DNA from: Smittia aterrima
Lineage: Eukaryota > Arthropoda > Insecta > Diptera > Chironomidae
NCBI GenBank assembly: GCA_033063855.1
Contig: CP093831.1
Coordinates: forward strand, 2,232,001 to 2,296,000
Reading direction: 5' to 3'
DNA length: 64,000 bases
The notes below the pieces were generated by a model. That model did not search any database. It was not told the DNA's origin and was given only the letters and a program-made list of their open reading frames with translations. Below, piece after piece: positions 47,999 through 61,500 of the stretch. Each line of letters opens with the position of its first letter. Position 1 is the first letter of the stretch. Both the position numbers and the translations under genes were made by a program.

Positions 47999-50793
47999 AT
48001 AATCTCAGCTGTCAATCAAACGAAAAAATTGTGGCAACCGTCACCGCCCAAATCATCAGTGTTGAGTTAAACCCCGAGCAGCAGCTCATTACTCTGTAAT
48101 TCAATTTACATGATTTTTCAATTTTAATCGTTCATCTTAATCAAATCCATACTATTGCGTGTCGTGAAGCGATGCACTCACTTCCATTAACGCAGGAAGC
48201 AAGAATTGCCAATCTAGACGAAAAAAAAGTTGCGCAACAGCGGGAGATTGCACGTGACCAAGAAATTGTCGGAAATTAAAATGAGTGGTTGGCGTTAGTT
48301 TCGATATGTCAAAAGTCTTGGTGACACTTGATTGCATCAGCATGATGTCAACTTACTTGTCAGTCTCTTCCTTCGAGATTCGCTCACTTCTTTTTGCTTT
48401 AAAGAAAGTCTCAGTCTTAATTGAAAATGCAAATAAGTTTCATCGTCGTCGACGACGTTGAGTGAATATCAAAACAATATCTTGATGTTGTGTCTGCAAT
48501 GTCATGTTGTCGACTTCGTTCGGTTCACAGCAACGTGTGCTGGCCACGTGACTTTAATCTATTTAACCGAATATAAAAATGTTTTATAAATTGAGACGAC
48601 GACTCCAACTCACTCTTGCCTAAATGATTGAGTTGATGAAGAAGTTTATTCAATTTTTCTCGCATTTTTGCATCAAGTTGATTAAGCTGTTGTGACATAT
48701 CGTGTGATGGGTATTTCAATTTTCATCATTAGATGGGAAATTTTTATCTTCGCATTTCCATGATGTCGACGGAATTTATTTCTCGGAGAAACAGAGTTGG
48801 TCGAGGGCGCTCACTCTCTGGCTTTAATGATTTCCTGCCTTGTTCCGGTGCCTTGAGAAAATTTTCCTTCCTCCGAAAGAAAATCCATTAAAAAATATAT
48901 TCGAAAGCAAATCTCATGAAGCCAAAATAATTTTTATAAATTATGCCAGTCGAGTTTTTGGCATTTTTCTGACTGATGTTGATCGTTAAAGACGACAAGC
49001 AGAGAATTTCCCAATATGAAGTTCAGGCGAGAAGAAAAATAACCATCATTATCATCCTCATTAAATGTTCCACTATCACGGCTTCCACGTCATTAAACAC
49101 GAAGTCAGTTTTTGCGGCATTTTCCGAACTCATGATTGACGAAAGGGATGTGTGAAGCGACAAGGATTACGTCAGACTTTGCTCTGTTCGTAGTTTATCA
49201 ACCTTTTTGTATTTGAATATTTTTCAATTCTCTTCGCTTTTCAGAGTTAACAGCCTCGGGAAATAAAATCACACGAAACACATCATTTCATTAAATTGAG
49301 TAATCATTAGATGAGAATTCTCTTTCTACTGATATTTAAACTAATGATTACCGATTTACAAAAACATTCTTCTCATTTAACACTCCATCATTAAACTTGA
49401 CGATTTACTATTTTCTTCTTTAATTAAAATCTAACCCGATGGCTATGAGATTGTTAGGTAATGATGATGACCCGTAATGTCTTAATAAGCGTTAACCTGT
49501 TTCAAGTGGAATAGAATTTCTTGAATTGATTCTTTTGATTATTCGAGGGTAAGTGGAGGATTGCTCTGGCAAGGAAACCACCAAACCTCCACCATTAAAA
49601 TTTCATTGGGAAAGCATTTTTCCGATGCTACAAACAGGATAAATTATAATGGCAACAAGAAAATAAAGGGAAATATTTCTCCATCATTTGCATTCGCTCG
49701 CTGCTCATTTCTACAATTTTTTTTTGCAATGGAAATGTTTGAAAGTTACGACGCACTTTGGAGAACTTGGATTGTTAAGATATTTACGTTTATTTGAATG
49801 ACGTTACTTGCGATTAGTCAACTTGCGGCTTCCGATGAATAACGAGTCTGTGAAAAAAAGATTTTTCTCATCTCTTGCCTCATTAGAAGAGTTCTCTTGA
49901 TTTTAAAGGATTTTTGTTGAATATCAAGACTTGAAATGTACTTCAACTTTAATCTAAAGAAATATTTTCTCTAGTTTTTCAGTGAAATGAATTTTCCTTA
50001 ATTAATGTACAAAGCAAAGAATTTTATTAAATTTCAAAATCAAATTTCTACTCGTCCAGTGCACAAGTTATTTCGCCTCGGGACATTTCAACTCATCGAG
50101 AATGAGTTCAGAATGATAGAAATCTTCTTCGTGTGTAGCATATTAAAGCAATAAATATCTAATCCAGGAGCTAACATATTGAAACATTCTCCGTTATTTT
50201 CATCGACATTCTTTGCCATAAAAAAAATTCGTGACAGTAAAAAAATCTTAATCCTGCGGTCGAGATGATCTTCCTCTCTCTGTGTTTAATGATATCAAAT
50301 AAAAGAGAAAGAAATTCATTATTGATATTGTCAAAGCCGCTAAGGGTTCAGTCAGAGCTGAAAGCAATCCAGCGAGGGAGACCCTTGAAAAATCGTAAAA
50401 AAAAATTAATAAAAAAAGTGAAAGTGTTTTTTATTGACGCAGAATTTCTCTTCCTTCGTCGAAATCAATCGAAGCTGGTTGTTTGCCAGAGGATTTAGTG
50501 AAGCTCTTAGGGAGAAATTGCAATCTCTCCTTCGCCCTTATGGAATTTCGATGTTCTCCGTGTTCTAATAAATTGCTTTGCATTTTTTAAAGCCTTTAAC
50601 ATTGACATTTTTCCTTTCCCAAGTCAAGGATAAGAAGAATCGATAAATATCTCACTTTACTCCATGAAAACTAGTTTATCACTTTGCCTCGAAGCGAACG
50701 AACGAGCGACAACTGCATGAATATCTAAATTCCTTTCTCTCACTTCTGCCTTCCGAGAATCGTCATATATCATCTCGTTATCAGACAGAATTA

Positions 50794-51003
50794 ATGGTTT
50801 TGGCTGTTTTAAGTTTGCGAAAACATAAATTATTGGATTTCGATACAGCAAAAGGTATTTTCGTCGCTTTGAACGAGGGTGGAAATTTATTTCTTCGCGC
50901 TAATGCCATTGTAACCGACAGCAGCGACGATACAGCGCTTGTCATCAAAATCTGTGATGAATTGCGGTTGAACCTCAGCAACTTAGAAATTCAAATCCTT
51001 TAA
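50794..51003 (+). CDS. possible coding exon, weak
   Basis: A frame open from about 50670 with ATG at 50794 ends at TAA 51003. The part AKGIFVALNEGGNLFLRANA and the following TDSSDDTALVIKICDELRL look more protein-like than neighbouring frames. A 65-codon frame on the other strand overlaps it and no family is recognised, so it may be chance. Confidence 0.2.
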   Translation: MVLAVLSLRKHKLLDFDTAKGIFVALNEGGNLFLRANAIVTDSSDDTALVIKICDELRLNLSNLEIQIL

Positions 51004-51755
51004 ATGCCATCAACTGCCTTTGGGTCTATGAACAATAACTCTTTTCCACGTAATGAATCACGTCATTAAAGTCCATCATCCTCCCTCTCTCTCTTTCTTC
51101 TGATCGTGACGAATTCTCTGGTGAGGAAAAAATTGAATATTTGACGATGACATTTCATAAATTTCAAGTCTGTCAGCGGCTTAAAAATTCATGCGATCAA
51201 AATATGAGAAATGTTTCACGCTGAGTTTTGTATTAAGGATTAGAGTGACGTGATGTCCTTCGCTTCTTCAATAATTTAATTGAATTTTCGAACCTTCGTG
51301 TAAACGCTCAATTGAATTGCACAAGTTTCTTCTGATTAACCTGGCGAGCCATTCTATTAAACTGATTTTCCCACTCTCGCATAACGCATCGCTAACAATA
51401 TTTTTCACATCGTAAACGGGGTCTCCAAAGGAATCATGAGTTTGATTTATGGAATCACAAGACGCAGCAGGGAATATTCATCCCTTCTCTCGAGGTTTTC
51501 CTCCTGATTAAAATTACATTATTTTTATTATTATTTATTGCCATGCGATTTCTACCACATATTGAGATGCTATGGCTTATCAACAATAACGACGAAAGGG
51601 TTGACGTCGATAAAAAGAAGAAATATATTTCTGGAATTCGAAAGTCATGAGCAGCACTTGTCAAAATAATTTTATATTTTCAGGATTATTCAGTTCAATG
51701 TTCTTTTAAAAAAATCGATGAAATCAATCCATGTTGCTCTAGAGTCTCTCTCCAC

Positions 51756-54700
51756 TCAGCACTTCATCTTGAAACCAGCACCGCAAATTTTATATTCGTC
51801 GATGGATTCTTGAGCTTCGAGTGCGCACTTCTGAAACATCCGAAGCTTCTCGATTAGTTTGTTCTTCTCTTTTTTCTGAAAAAATGATTTTTTTTCTACA
51901 AATAATCTCGAAGCAAGTCTGAGTCTCACCTCATTTAGTAATTGCCGCTTCAACTCCAACAAATTGTTTTTCATTTCGTCGATCACTCTCTCACTCGTCT
52001 TGATATCATCATTTTTGATCTTGGACAGAACGAGTGCTGCCTTCATTTTCTTGGTGCGAGCCGATAATTTGTGCTAATGATTAATGAAAAATTATTTAAA
52101 AGAATTATAATTTGTTACAGTAGAGATTTTACTCTCGTCATCATCAACTCCTCTTTGATAATGTTCGGTGTCGGTAATTTCGTTGAGCACTCTTCGAGAT
52201 ATTGAACCTTTTCTGTGATGGTTTGAATCGTTTCGTCTTTCTTCAGCAGAACGGATGTTTGGCATAAGAGTCGTCTGAGTGTAAAAGGGTAATTTTCTAA
52301 TTAGCTAATTGAGGTAATTAATTGACTAACTTTTGTAAGGTTTGAATTTTCGTAAGAAGTTCTGCTTTGTCCGGATCGATTCCGCTAAGTTTTCGCCATC
52401 TGATTAAAATCAAGAGAGGAATTAGAAATTATTTGGCTTCAAATTTATTTGCTTTCACCTGTGAACATTCATCGGAGTTGTCATTTCATTCTCCAAAGCT
52501 CTCGATCGAACTCTTTCCTGTACAAGAACACGATTCAATTGTAAAACTTCCTGTCGCATGTCCGCTGTGTTTGCGCTACCTCGAGCAAGCAAATTTCTCT
52601 GAGATCGTAAATTTCTGATTTCAATTTTCAATAGTTTGATATCCTCAAGGCGATCGTTATATTGACTGTTGCCTGAAATAAATTTCAACTTACAACATCG
52701 AGCCTATCACAATTTAGAAACAAATTTTTTACTTCTATCCAAAGCCATTTGCATGATGTTGATTTTCTGATTCAACAACTCAAGCTCATCGCCTTTTCGA
52801 GTTATTTGCGAAGTAATTAATTCCTTGTCGCTTATCAAACTATCCAATTGCTTTTTCAATTTCTCGATGGCTGCGTCGCTATCCTGAAAGAGTCAGCAGA
52901 AAAGAAATGTCAATTTTGTTCAGTTCATTCAGTTCACTCACCCTCAGAGTTTTCGTTAATTTGATGTTCTCGTCACGAATCTCATGCAATTCGGATTTTG
53001 TATGTTGCAGAGCGATTAGCGACGACTGAATTTCAACTTTCAATCCTTGCTTCTCCTTTTCAATTTTCTCAACGTGCTTCTGCGATTTCTTGAATTCTTC
53101 TTCTTTCACGACAATCTGCTCCTTCAGTTTCTCAATTTGTGTCGTCGTTGACTGAAAGATTTAATTATTTTTAATTAAAATCAATTCGGTCGAGAAACGT
53201 CGTCGAGTTACTTTTATTTTTTCCTTCAGCTCCTCTTGACTTTCCTTCGCTACTTGTAAATCTTTCTCAAGATTGATAATGTCAGTCTGAGCTGATTGCA
53301 AGTCGTGTTGTGTTTTAACAAGTCTCGTTTGATTCTCGACGACTTTCTCTTTGTAATCATTAATTTGATAAATCTTAGCATTGAGCTCTTCGTTAGCAGC
53401 ATCGAATCGATCCGAGAGGTTTTGCAGTTCTTCAGACATTTGTTCCTTCTCCTTTGTCACTTTGTTGATGGTGTTGTTCAGCTTTTGCTCAATGTACGAA
53501 TGTTGTTTTATTTCGTTCTCCAAGGTTTTCGTTTGCTGGTCCGTAATTGACATTTGATTCTTTTGATCGCTCACCATTTCTGTAGAATGATTAATTATGA
53601 GAAATCTTCTCTGAATTGAAATGACAATGAGCTGAGTTTATCACAAACATTTACTTACTATTGCACTTCACTAATTCCTTTCTCACCAAGTCACGCTCGC
53701 GAATGAGTCCGTCAGAATATTTCTTCGCTTGCTCGATCGTTCTCTTCGTTTGTTCCCTTTCCTTCTCAAATGTCGAGATTATATTTCTAAATGGAAAATC
53801 AAATAAAGTGAAAATTAATACCAAATCGATTTTAAATCAGCTTTCAATTTCCTACTTTAGTTTGAGAATTTCATTTTCCAATGCAACCTTCGAGGCGTCA
53901 ATCGTCATCAGCTTCTTCATAAGAATCTCTCTCGATTTGATAATTTTGGCATTTTCAAGTCGAAACTTTGCATTTTCATCCTCTTTCAATTTAAGAATAT
54001 TATTTTTCGTATTCAAGTCGTTCGTCAGCTTATCTTTCAATTGCGAGACATTATCCAAATCGGCTGAAATTTCAATGAAAATTTTAATGTAATCGGCTTT
54101 CGAATTTATTTCCAACGACACTCACCGGACAAACGCGTGAGTTTCATGTTGTTGAGATTATTTTGAGTCGTTTGCTTGTCGAGATTCGCTCGCAATCCTA
54201 GCATTTGAAGGTTCTGTTGAACAACGACGCGGTGTTCAGCTTCAGTCTGCAAAGGGAAAATCATTTCAATAAAAAAACTTTTTCTTATCAAACAGCGCGT
54301 AAATATCAAATGAACCTGTTGCTTAAACTTTTTCAGTTCCTCAGCTAAGAATTGCTTCTCGTCTGTCGTTTCCTGCAATTTATTTGAGATTTGCTCGAAA
54401 GAACGTTTCCCTTTAAAGGCATCGTTAGAAACGTCTTCGAGCTGCCTGTAAAGATCTTTTATCTTCTCTTCATCATCGGCATGCTTTTCCTCCAATTCCT
54501 CGACATATTTGGTTTGCGTTTGCAAACGCTTTTGTAGCTCTTCAAGTTCATTGATCAAGCGGTCGCGTTCCCGAACACCCTCCTTCTTGTTGGATAGCAT
54601 TCCGCCCCCACTTTAAAGGAAGAGGAAATAAAAAATTGTTCAAACTCAAGCTAGGGTAATAAAATCAATATAATGCTTCGCCATTTACTCTTCAGAAGTA

Positions 54701-55235
54701 TCACCGGAATACTTTTCCGCTTCCTTTTGAAGTTTTTCCAATTTTTCACGCAGCACATTCATTGCTTCTTGGGCTATTTGCTCACGGAGTGAAGACGCGT
54801 CCGCATTGTGCCATGCTTGATCTGAGGGTGAGAAGAAGGAAGCAAGAAACAAATTTTAATGATCAAAGTAAAGCTCAGCACGACGAATCACCCACCGATT
54901 TCGGATTTGAGTTGTTGTATGACTTCCTGATCCTGCTTTGACATTTTCACGGCGTGCTGCACCCTCGATTGTGATGCAACCACGTCAGACTTCATCAGTT
55001 CAATTTTATCCTTTTCATCGATGACATTTTGGCGGAGATTCTGACAAACCAGAATGAGCTTTTGAAGGTCTTCCGCGATTAAATATTGTTTGGAATTTTG
55101 CAGGTCCCGAACAATTCCATTCGCTCTCGCTGTCACTTCTTCAAAGACTTCATCTGTGATTATCTTTGGAACAATTTCTTCTTCGTATTGTTCTCCAGCT
55201 GCATTGCTTTCCTCAGCGCTCTCCTCCATATCCAT
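51756..55235 (-). CDS. CFAP58: cilia- and flagella-associated protein 58 (CCDC147 family)
   Basis: A coiled-coil axonemal protein needed for sperm flagella and motile cilia. Fourteen coding exons: 55235-54896, 54821-54689, 54610-54316, 54246-54126, 54063-53856, 53786-53659, 53579-53212, 53151-52942, 52883-52733, 52672-52459, 52399-52331, 52274-52133, 52073-51930 and 51875-51756. These total 880 aa (human 872) with every phase consistent. Nearly the whole protein is coiled coil. Family matches include MSKQDQEVIQQLKSEI near the N-terminus and the C-terminal block QYNDRLEDIKLLKIEIRNLR, MNVHRWRKL and DPDKAELLTKIQTLQKRL. Exon 3 uses a weak donor (GTTCAT at 54315). In insects it should be expressed in testis and perhaps chordotonal neurons (inference). 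A candidate terminal exon of another gene ends 54 bp before its ATG. Confidence 0.95.
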
Positions 55236-55289
55236 GATTGAAACTTTTTTAATTCACTTTCACGTCTTGATAGCAAAGTAATTCAGTTT

Positions 55290-55528
55290 TCACTGACGAA
55301 TAACTTTAGGTTGATAGTCAACAAAAGCCGGTGGATACAATCGATTAAACATCGAAGGTATCCCTGACAACTCCTGTTGATTTTTCTCCACTGATCGTTT
55401 CGATTTATTAAGTGCAATGCAATCATAATTTCTTGTGCAATCAGAACCAGAAGCTTTGTAGACAGTTAGTAATGCCACATCCCTTTCAACAAACAAAACA
55501 ATTTGTTTGCAAACATTTCTCGTGTAAA
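55290..55528 (-). CDS. candidate terminal exon of an unknown gene just upstream of CFAP58
   Basis: A T-rich tract and AG at 55530-55529 look like an acceptor; the frame is then open for 78 codons to TGA at 55292-55290. The sequence is protein-like: KASGSDCTRNYDCIALNKSK and the end GIPSMFNRLYPPAFVDYQPK followed by VIRQ. It has no in-frame ATG near the beginning, so earlier exons would lie to the right, in the 55.6-64 kb region or beyond. I do not recognise the protein. The intron phase would be 1. Confidence 0.4.
55310..55322. promoter_or_regulatory. X-box-like inverted repeat upstream of CFAP58
   Basis: GTTGATAGTCAAC is a perfect 5-bp inverted repeat around TAG, 75 bp before the CFAP58 ATG, where RFX X-boxes of cilium genes usually sit. 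It departs from the RFX consensus by one base in each half and falls inside the candidate exon above, so it may be coincidence. Confidence 0.25.
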
Positions 55529-55539
55529 CTGATATTTGT

Positions 55540-58500
55540 TAAAATAATAACGTGAAATGATTTTGTGAACAAACATTTTTCATTTTAAAAATTGTTTGTG
55601 TCGAGTAAACGTTGTCAGTTTGCAATGCGAACATTTCTCGAGAGTCGCAGGAAAGAATTTGCGAGATGAGATGAATTCATTGTTTGGAAAATTCGCATTT
55701 GATAATGATCAACGTTGCTTACATTAATGAATTGTTTTTAAGATTAAAAAGAGTTTTCAATGAAGAATTTTCGTAACTTCCAAACAAATCCTAGTGATGT
55801 CAATTGTCTGGCTTTCAACGTGTACTTGATTTTATTGCACTCGCGGGAAAATTGTTTTTAAATGAAGTGCATTGCAATGGAAGCATCACTTAGGAAATTA
55901 ATTTTCTGTTAAATCTTCATTAATGCAAATGTCGACAGCAAATGAAAAGCTTTCCCCAGTCAGTCAGTCCAAATGTAAAATTAGAATCTTCTAATGGAAG
56001 AATATTCAGTTTTAATATTTTTCCTTTGCTTGTGAAAGCAGAAAACTCTTAACGAGAGGAAGAAGCAGTTTTTACAATCGTGTGAAGATTCGGTTTCATT
56101 TCAACTCAACCCTCTTAGAAAGCAAAAGTCTTCACTGCTTTATATCATTTTTTTTTGAAACGAGGATACGCTTTATATCCCGCTGTAACTCCCTATTTAG
56201 GAAAATTATTTATGTGAGGAAACAAGAACCGCGGAATCGTTAAGTTCCTTGAGAATATGTTGTGTGTGGATGTGAATGCGCGAGGGGTTGAAAAAAAAAG
56301 ATTCTAACAGAACAACAAGAAATTCCGGTAAACGAATCGTCGTTGCTTAATAAACTTTGAAATCAATCTTTGGTACTTGATTTGTATGAAGAAATCCGCG
56401 AGGTTAACACTCAAACGACAAGAATAACTGATGAGCTTGAAATGGAACAGCGTAAGGTTGGTTGACTGATGAAGTGATCATCCGAGTGAATGTTTCATGA
56501 GATAATGTGAGGCGAGATGATAAATTCAGAACAATTTGTTATTTTCTTGCGTACACTCGACTCGAATGAGTTTCTTCTCGCGGTAGAAATCCCGTGGAAA
56601 CAAAGGAACTTTTAACACGGTGCTTTGCTTCTTTCTGAGATAATGAAGACATGAAACGAGAAACGAGAATCGAGAACAGAATGTTAAATATCTTTAGGTC
56701 GCTCCATAGTTAGCCGCTTCACAAACTGTGAGATTGTGATGAAGCATTTTCATAAGTGACGTGATATTTCTTAAGATCTCCAAAGATTTAACGACACGTC
56801 AACACCTCTGATGAACTGCTCCCATCTTTCGCGCTAATCCCTCAGATGTCACTCCTCAAGAAAAGGCGGCTGATGTTTTCTTTACACCATCGCGCATGAT
56901 GTATCGCTCTCAGCTAAAGAAAATGGAAAACGAAGTGAAAAATAACCTGAAATTAATGATTCTCATCATACGGCCACAATAAATAAAGTCTTAAAATAAT
57001 AAATAATGAAAAAGTTTCATTATTATGATTAATGCGACTTGCCATAGCTAATTTGGACAAATTACTGTTCGGCATCTTTCAACACTGTCCCGGGCATCGC
57101 ACATGCTCTCCAGATCGCATTTTCAGGTTGTTGTTTGCTCCTCCTTGGCTTGATCATTATTTTCGTTTGTTGAAAAATGCTTCAAGAGCTGAATTCGAAA
57201 TGAGTTTTCTCTCCAAGGTTTCTTGCTTTCTCAGCTAATTAGATTTGGAAGTTGCAAAATATTTAAACGTCCGTTGACCTCTTTCATCTCAAAAATGATT
57301 TAACAACTGCAGTCTCGCGAGTATTTCTTTTCCATGTAATTGAATTTCATAGACGAGCACCTCCTAATTCACTCTCTTTCACTCTAGTCGGCATAATCAT
57401 TTATCATCCCATAAAATCCGAAAGCAGATTTTTTCCTATTAATTTCCCATTATTACCTGAACGGGGGTGGAAGATTTTTCTCTCCCTCTGCGTGCGTGAA
57501 CGTCGATTTCCTTCCACTAGATCTCACAAGCTCAGATGAAACCCTCCCGACGATCGAGAGTCGTAATTTAATTTATTATTTCATTTGTGGTTTTTGGCTG
57601 AGGCTTAATGAACCATTATATTGTGTTAAAACAACCAAAACGTATTAGTCTTGAGATTTTTATTTATGAATTGCGCAATTGGGAGAGGGAGATGGCAGAG
57701 CATGTGATCCATGTAAAGTTCAGTGTCGATAACGTTTGTAATAAAAATCATGGAAAAACTTTGCGACATTAAAAAATTTCTCTCCCTTGATTTGAAAAGT
57801 TTTCTTTAACATGCACGATTAAACTCGAAATTATTGCCGCATAAAAAATTTATGAAGTCATCTCTGCTCGTGAACGCTCATAATTTATTCACGAGCAAAA
57901 ACAAACAAAATTTTCCTTGCAGAATTAAAATTTTTAAAATGAAAGCCAAATATTTATGGAGCTCGACGTTGTTTGGTGAACGAAACTGCATCGAGCGTGG
58001 AATTTTTTTTAATGAGAATATTAAACTCGTTGAGAGTAAGCAAATGTTGATCGATGGATATTTTTCAGGATTACAAAATCTTGATTAAAGTTTTTCTCTT
58101 TGATGCTTCAAAGGAGAGAAGATTGTGAGAAGTTTAAATGAAGTCTCGATTGTGATCAAAGTTTAATTAGTTTTGCAAAGGAAAAGGAATTGATTCGAGC
58201 TCCTCAACAAACGCAGCAAAACTCTCATTTCAACTTCTCCCCCATTTTATGATTTCTGCTCTCCATTGAAGAACGCTGAATAACTATGGAGATATTCTGT
58301 CGGAAAAACGAATGAGCTAGGTCGGAAAGCTAATCAAACTCCTTCAACGAGCGTTCAATGAGCGTGCATTGAAGACCTTAGAGGGAAACCCCAATTTTAA
58401 TTACGAAAAAGTGTTGAGAGCAAATATGTACACTCGTCTAACGTCGTTCATCCAAGCCTTGTTCGATCCGTTGAGGAAAATACAGGAAAATGGTTGTTAG

Positions 58501-61500
58501 GAAATCAATTATTAAATGTACATATCGTTGAGTTGAGTCGAAACCCACTTGCAATCGCTCTTTCCCTGGCTTTATGCAACCGAAGTTCATTGTTTGTTGT
58601 TTCAATTTTTTTTTACTCGTTGGATAAGTACGTCGACAAACAATAACAGTTGTCAAGAGCAGAGCCACTTGAAAAGTGTAACAAACAGAGGCAGAGAAAA
58701 GGGATTCGCGTTCATTCCGAGCGAGTTGAAGACTTCTTATGGAACTTCGAGAGTAAATTGTGTGCATAACGTAAAGTGAAATAGCTTTGCGAAGCGTTCA
58801 AAAAATTTAAATCTTTCATTCGTTAATCTCAACTCGTCTCTAATTAATTTTGTTCTCTCTTCCACGAAGCGACTTTAAAGATTTTTTTTTTCTTGCTAAT
58901 TACTTGAGTTTGCCTAATTCTTTCCTCACAATTTCCTTTTGAACGATTTATTTTATTTATGGCTCGAGAAGAAGAGAAAAAAAAACTTTCCACGAAGTGA
59001 AAAATTCGATTGAGCCCAACACGAGAGAAGAAGCAATCAGCGTGTGGCGTAAACTTGGGAAAACTTTTTCCTTGCCGCGCCATTATCCCCGTCGAATAAA
59101 AATATTTATATCTTTTAATGAATTTTTAATTGGATTCCTGCTGAAAAGGCATTACACCACGCATTATATATTTTGATGGCAGAGTACGGAGCGGATTTTT
59201 CGCTTTTTTGATAAATTACTCTGAAATTTCATAATTTTTCCTTCCTTCTCGCCTTCCTACTTCTACAATTTCGGGTTTAAGCACGAAAATAATTTATAGT
59301 TGAATGCTATAGCGGGTTCAGTCGCTGGCAGATCTCTCTCCTCTAACCATATTGTTTAACTTAACAATGAAGATTTTATCCTCGCGATAATGTGTTGCTC
59401 TCTGGCGGTTTGGATCATTGGCTGGCGTAAATATGAATCTGAAAATTGCTCAACGGCAAGCCGAGGGTTGTCTAAATAGCGAACATAAATTTCAGCACTT
59501 TTCGAGAAATAAAATCAATCTGAGCAGAGTTTGCTTTTTTAAAAAGCATAAGAAAAGCAAATACTCTCTCTTAAAAAAACAACGAGGGTGAAAGTTTGTT
59601 GCCTTCATTTTCCTTCTGAATCATTAGACGAAAAGATTGCTGTAATTTTAAGAAAATTTTCTTTTGCGCGGAAAAGTCGCAAAACAATTTTCTCTCCCAT
59701 GAACAAAATTATCCTTCTCTAGGCACACACAGACAGGGAACTCGTACATTAAAGTTCTTCCTCAATTCCATCATGTAAACAATGACATATCATTTCCACA
59801 TCTCTCCTCATTGTTATTGAAATTTTCTTTTGTTAGCGCTGCCCTTCAAAAATTTCTGTTTCATGCATTCATTAAAACCGAAATCGATATTATTAAAGTC
59901 AATCTGTTCCTACTGGAGACAACAACATTAATTTGGCCTCTCAATGACTTTCCAGCAGCGATGTGCAATCAATAAGCTCTCTTCGACTGTCCTTTTGACA
60001 ACTTCAAGTACATGCATGTATCATGTTAGTTATGCAATTCAAATGGCTCGAGCATCATTAATGAGTTGACAATAAAAATGTGATTTGAGGTTGGATTTTT
60101 AATGAGGAAATGGAATCAAGAAACTCTCCGACCCTCATCATTGATCATGTGAAAATATTTGTCGCTTGACGTTTGCATAAGTTTTCAATCGAATGAGAGA
60201 ATGTCACTTCAATAAATTCTCGAGCGACATTCATCTTATCACTTTATGGCCCCGCCACTTATTCTGCTTATTTTCCATTAACGATGGAGAGATGGTTTTT
60301 TATGTATGAGCATCGTTCAGCCGTTTCCTTTTGTCATTCAATATGGCCGTGTATCCTCAACTCAGCAGAGAAATCTTAGCTTTATGGCTTTCGTACAAAG
60401 AGGAGAGCTCGTGAAATTCGGTCACTTAGGAAAGCTTAGAAATGTTGAAATGTCTTAAGACTCTGACATCATTTTATGTTCACTCCCAAGGGACAAATCA
60501 TTGGAACACTAAACGTATAACATTATGCCCCGTGCTATGATTATAAGCAGGAGAGATGACACAATCGTCGAACGACCTCATAAACTCACATTTTATCTCG
60601 TTCTATCGCAAAAAAGTTCATTCGCTCACCCTTAAAGACGAAAGAAAAATTGATAAAAAAAACTTGTCTTCTACGAATGTATCTGCGTTGGTGAAGTGAA
60701 AAGAAGCCAAAATAAAAATTGGGAAAGTGCCTACATCGACCTTTTTGATTGCGACGACATTTCGTAGCAGGGCGAAGAGAGAAACATGAACGAAATTAGA
60801 CTTAAAGTCGTCTTCGGATGAAATTTATGGCTTTGGCGACAGATAGCGAGGACCACAAAAGACAAAGTGGATTCCGCTTTCGTCCCTTCTTTCTACGATT
60901 TCAACTTCCACTTCTGTCGGGTCTTATCCACGGACGAGATAAATTTATTTGGAAGTTGTTAAACTTTTTTTTCTTCTTCTTCCTTGCTCTGCCTTGTCGG
61001 AGATTTTTTTCTCCATCGTATAATTTGACTTCCGCTGACATGGTGAATTAATGGATGGACATTACATAACAAACCCCTGGCAAGAGAGTACACACGGCTG
61101 ATGCGATCATTTATTATAAATAAAAGGAAGTGCAAAATGGCAAATTACAAATAATTTATTTTCATCATTAAGTTCAGGGAATTGCTTGAGAATTATTTGA
61201 AGATAACAAATTATTTTAAGTTGATGACGAGTAATCGAAACAAAAGATCAAACAAGAAACCTCAAATTCCATTTGGAAATTTGGTCAGAATTTCAATTAA
61301 TTATTCAAAAGATGAAAGCGCTGGGAGTTAAAATTGCATGCTTTCTATCGTTTACGTATTTAGAAGACCCAAAAGGCAAAACATAATTGATTTCCATTCA
61401 TCGAGTCCGCCATCAATAGAATTGTACATGATAGACTTCATTACGTGAATTGAAAAGGGATAATCTCACTGTCTTCTCTCGAATCAAACGACTCTTTGAA

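Larger units (their letters stand above)
39260..51755. other. 12-kb gene-poor region
   Basis: No complete gene recognised on either strand. Open frames are short. Two coding-like pieces are reported separately (47861-47998 and 50794-51003). Simple repeats include GAC units at about 41222-41235 and a CA run at about 43450-43462. Content otherwise is AT-rich with scattered homeodomain-type TAATTA words. It could be an intron of a gene extending beyond the window, or regulatory DNA. Confidence 0.45.

Noticed and set aside
49450..49500. ATGATGATGA with flanking short complement, possible C/D snoRNA
   Set aside because: No CTGA box at a suitable distance and no stable terminal stem.
51280..51300. 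TCGAACC, possible tRNA T-loop on the minus strand
   Set aside because: The flanking bases do not form a T stem and no acceptor or anticodon arm is present.
53661..54092. 143-codon plus-strand serine/phenylalanine-rich frame
   Set aside because: Antisense of CFAP58 coiled-coil exons, whose K/E/L codons read as F/S/L on the other strand.
58438..58767. 109-codon minus frame starting at ATG
   Set aside because: No domain, low-complexity hydrophobic runs, an overlapping frame on the other strand and no splice context.
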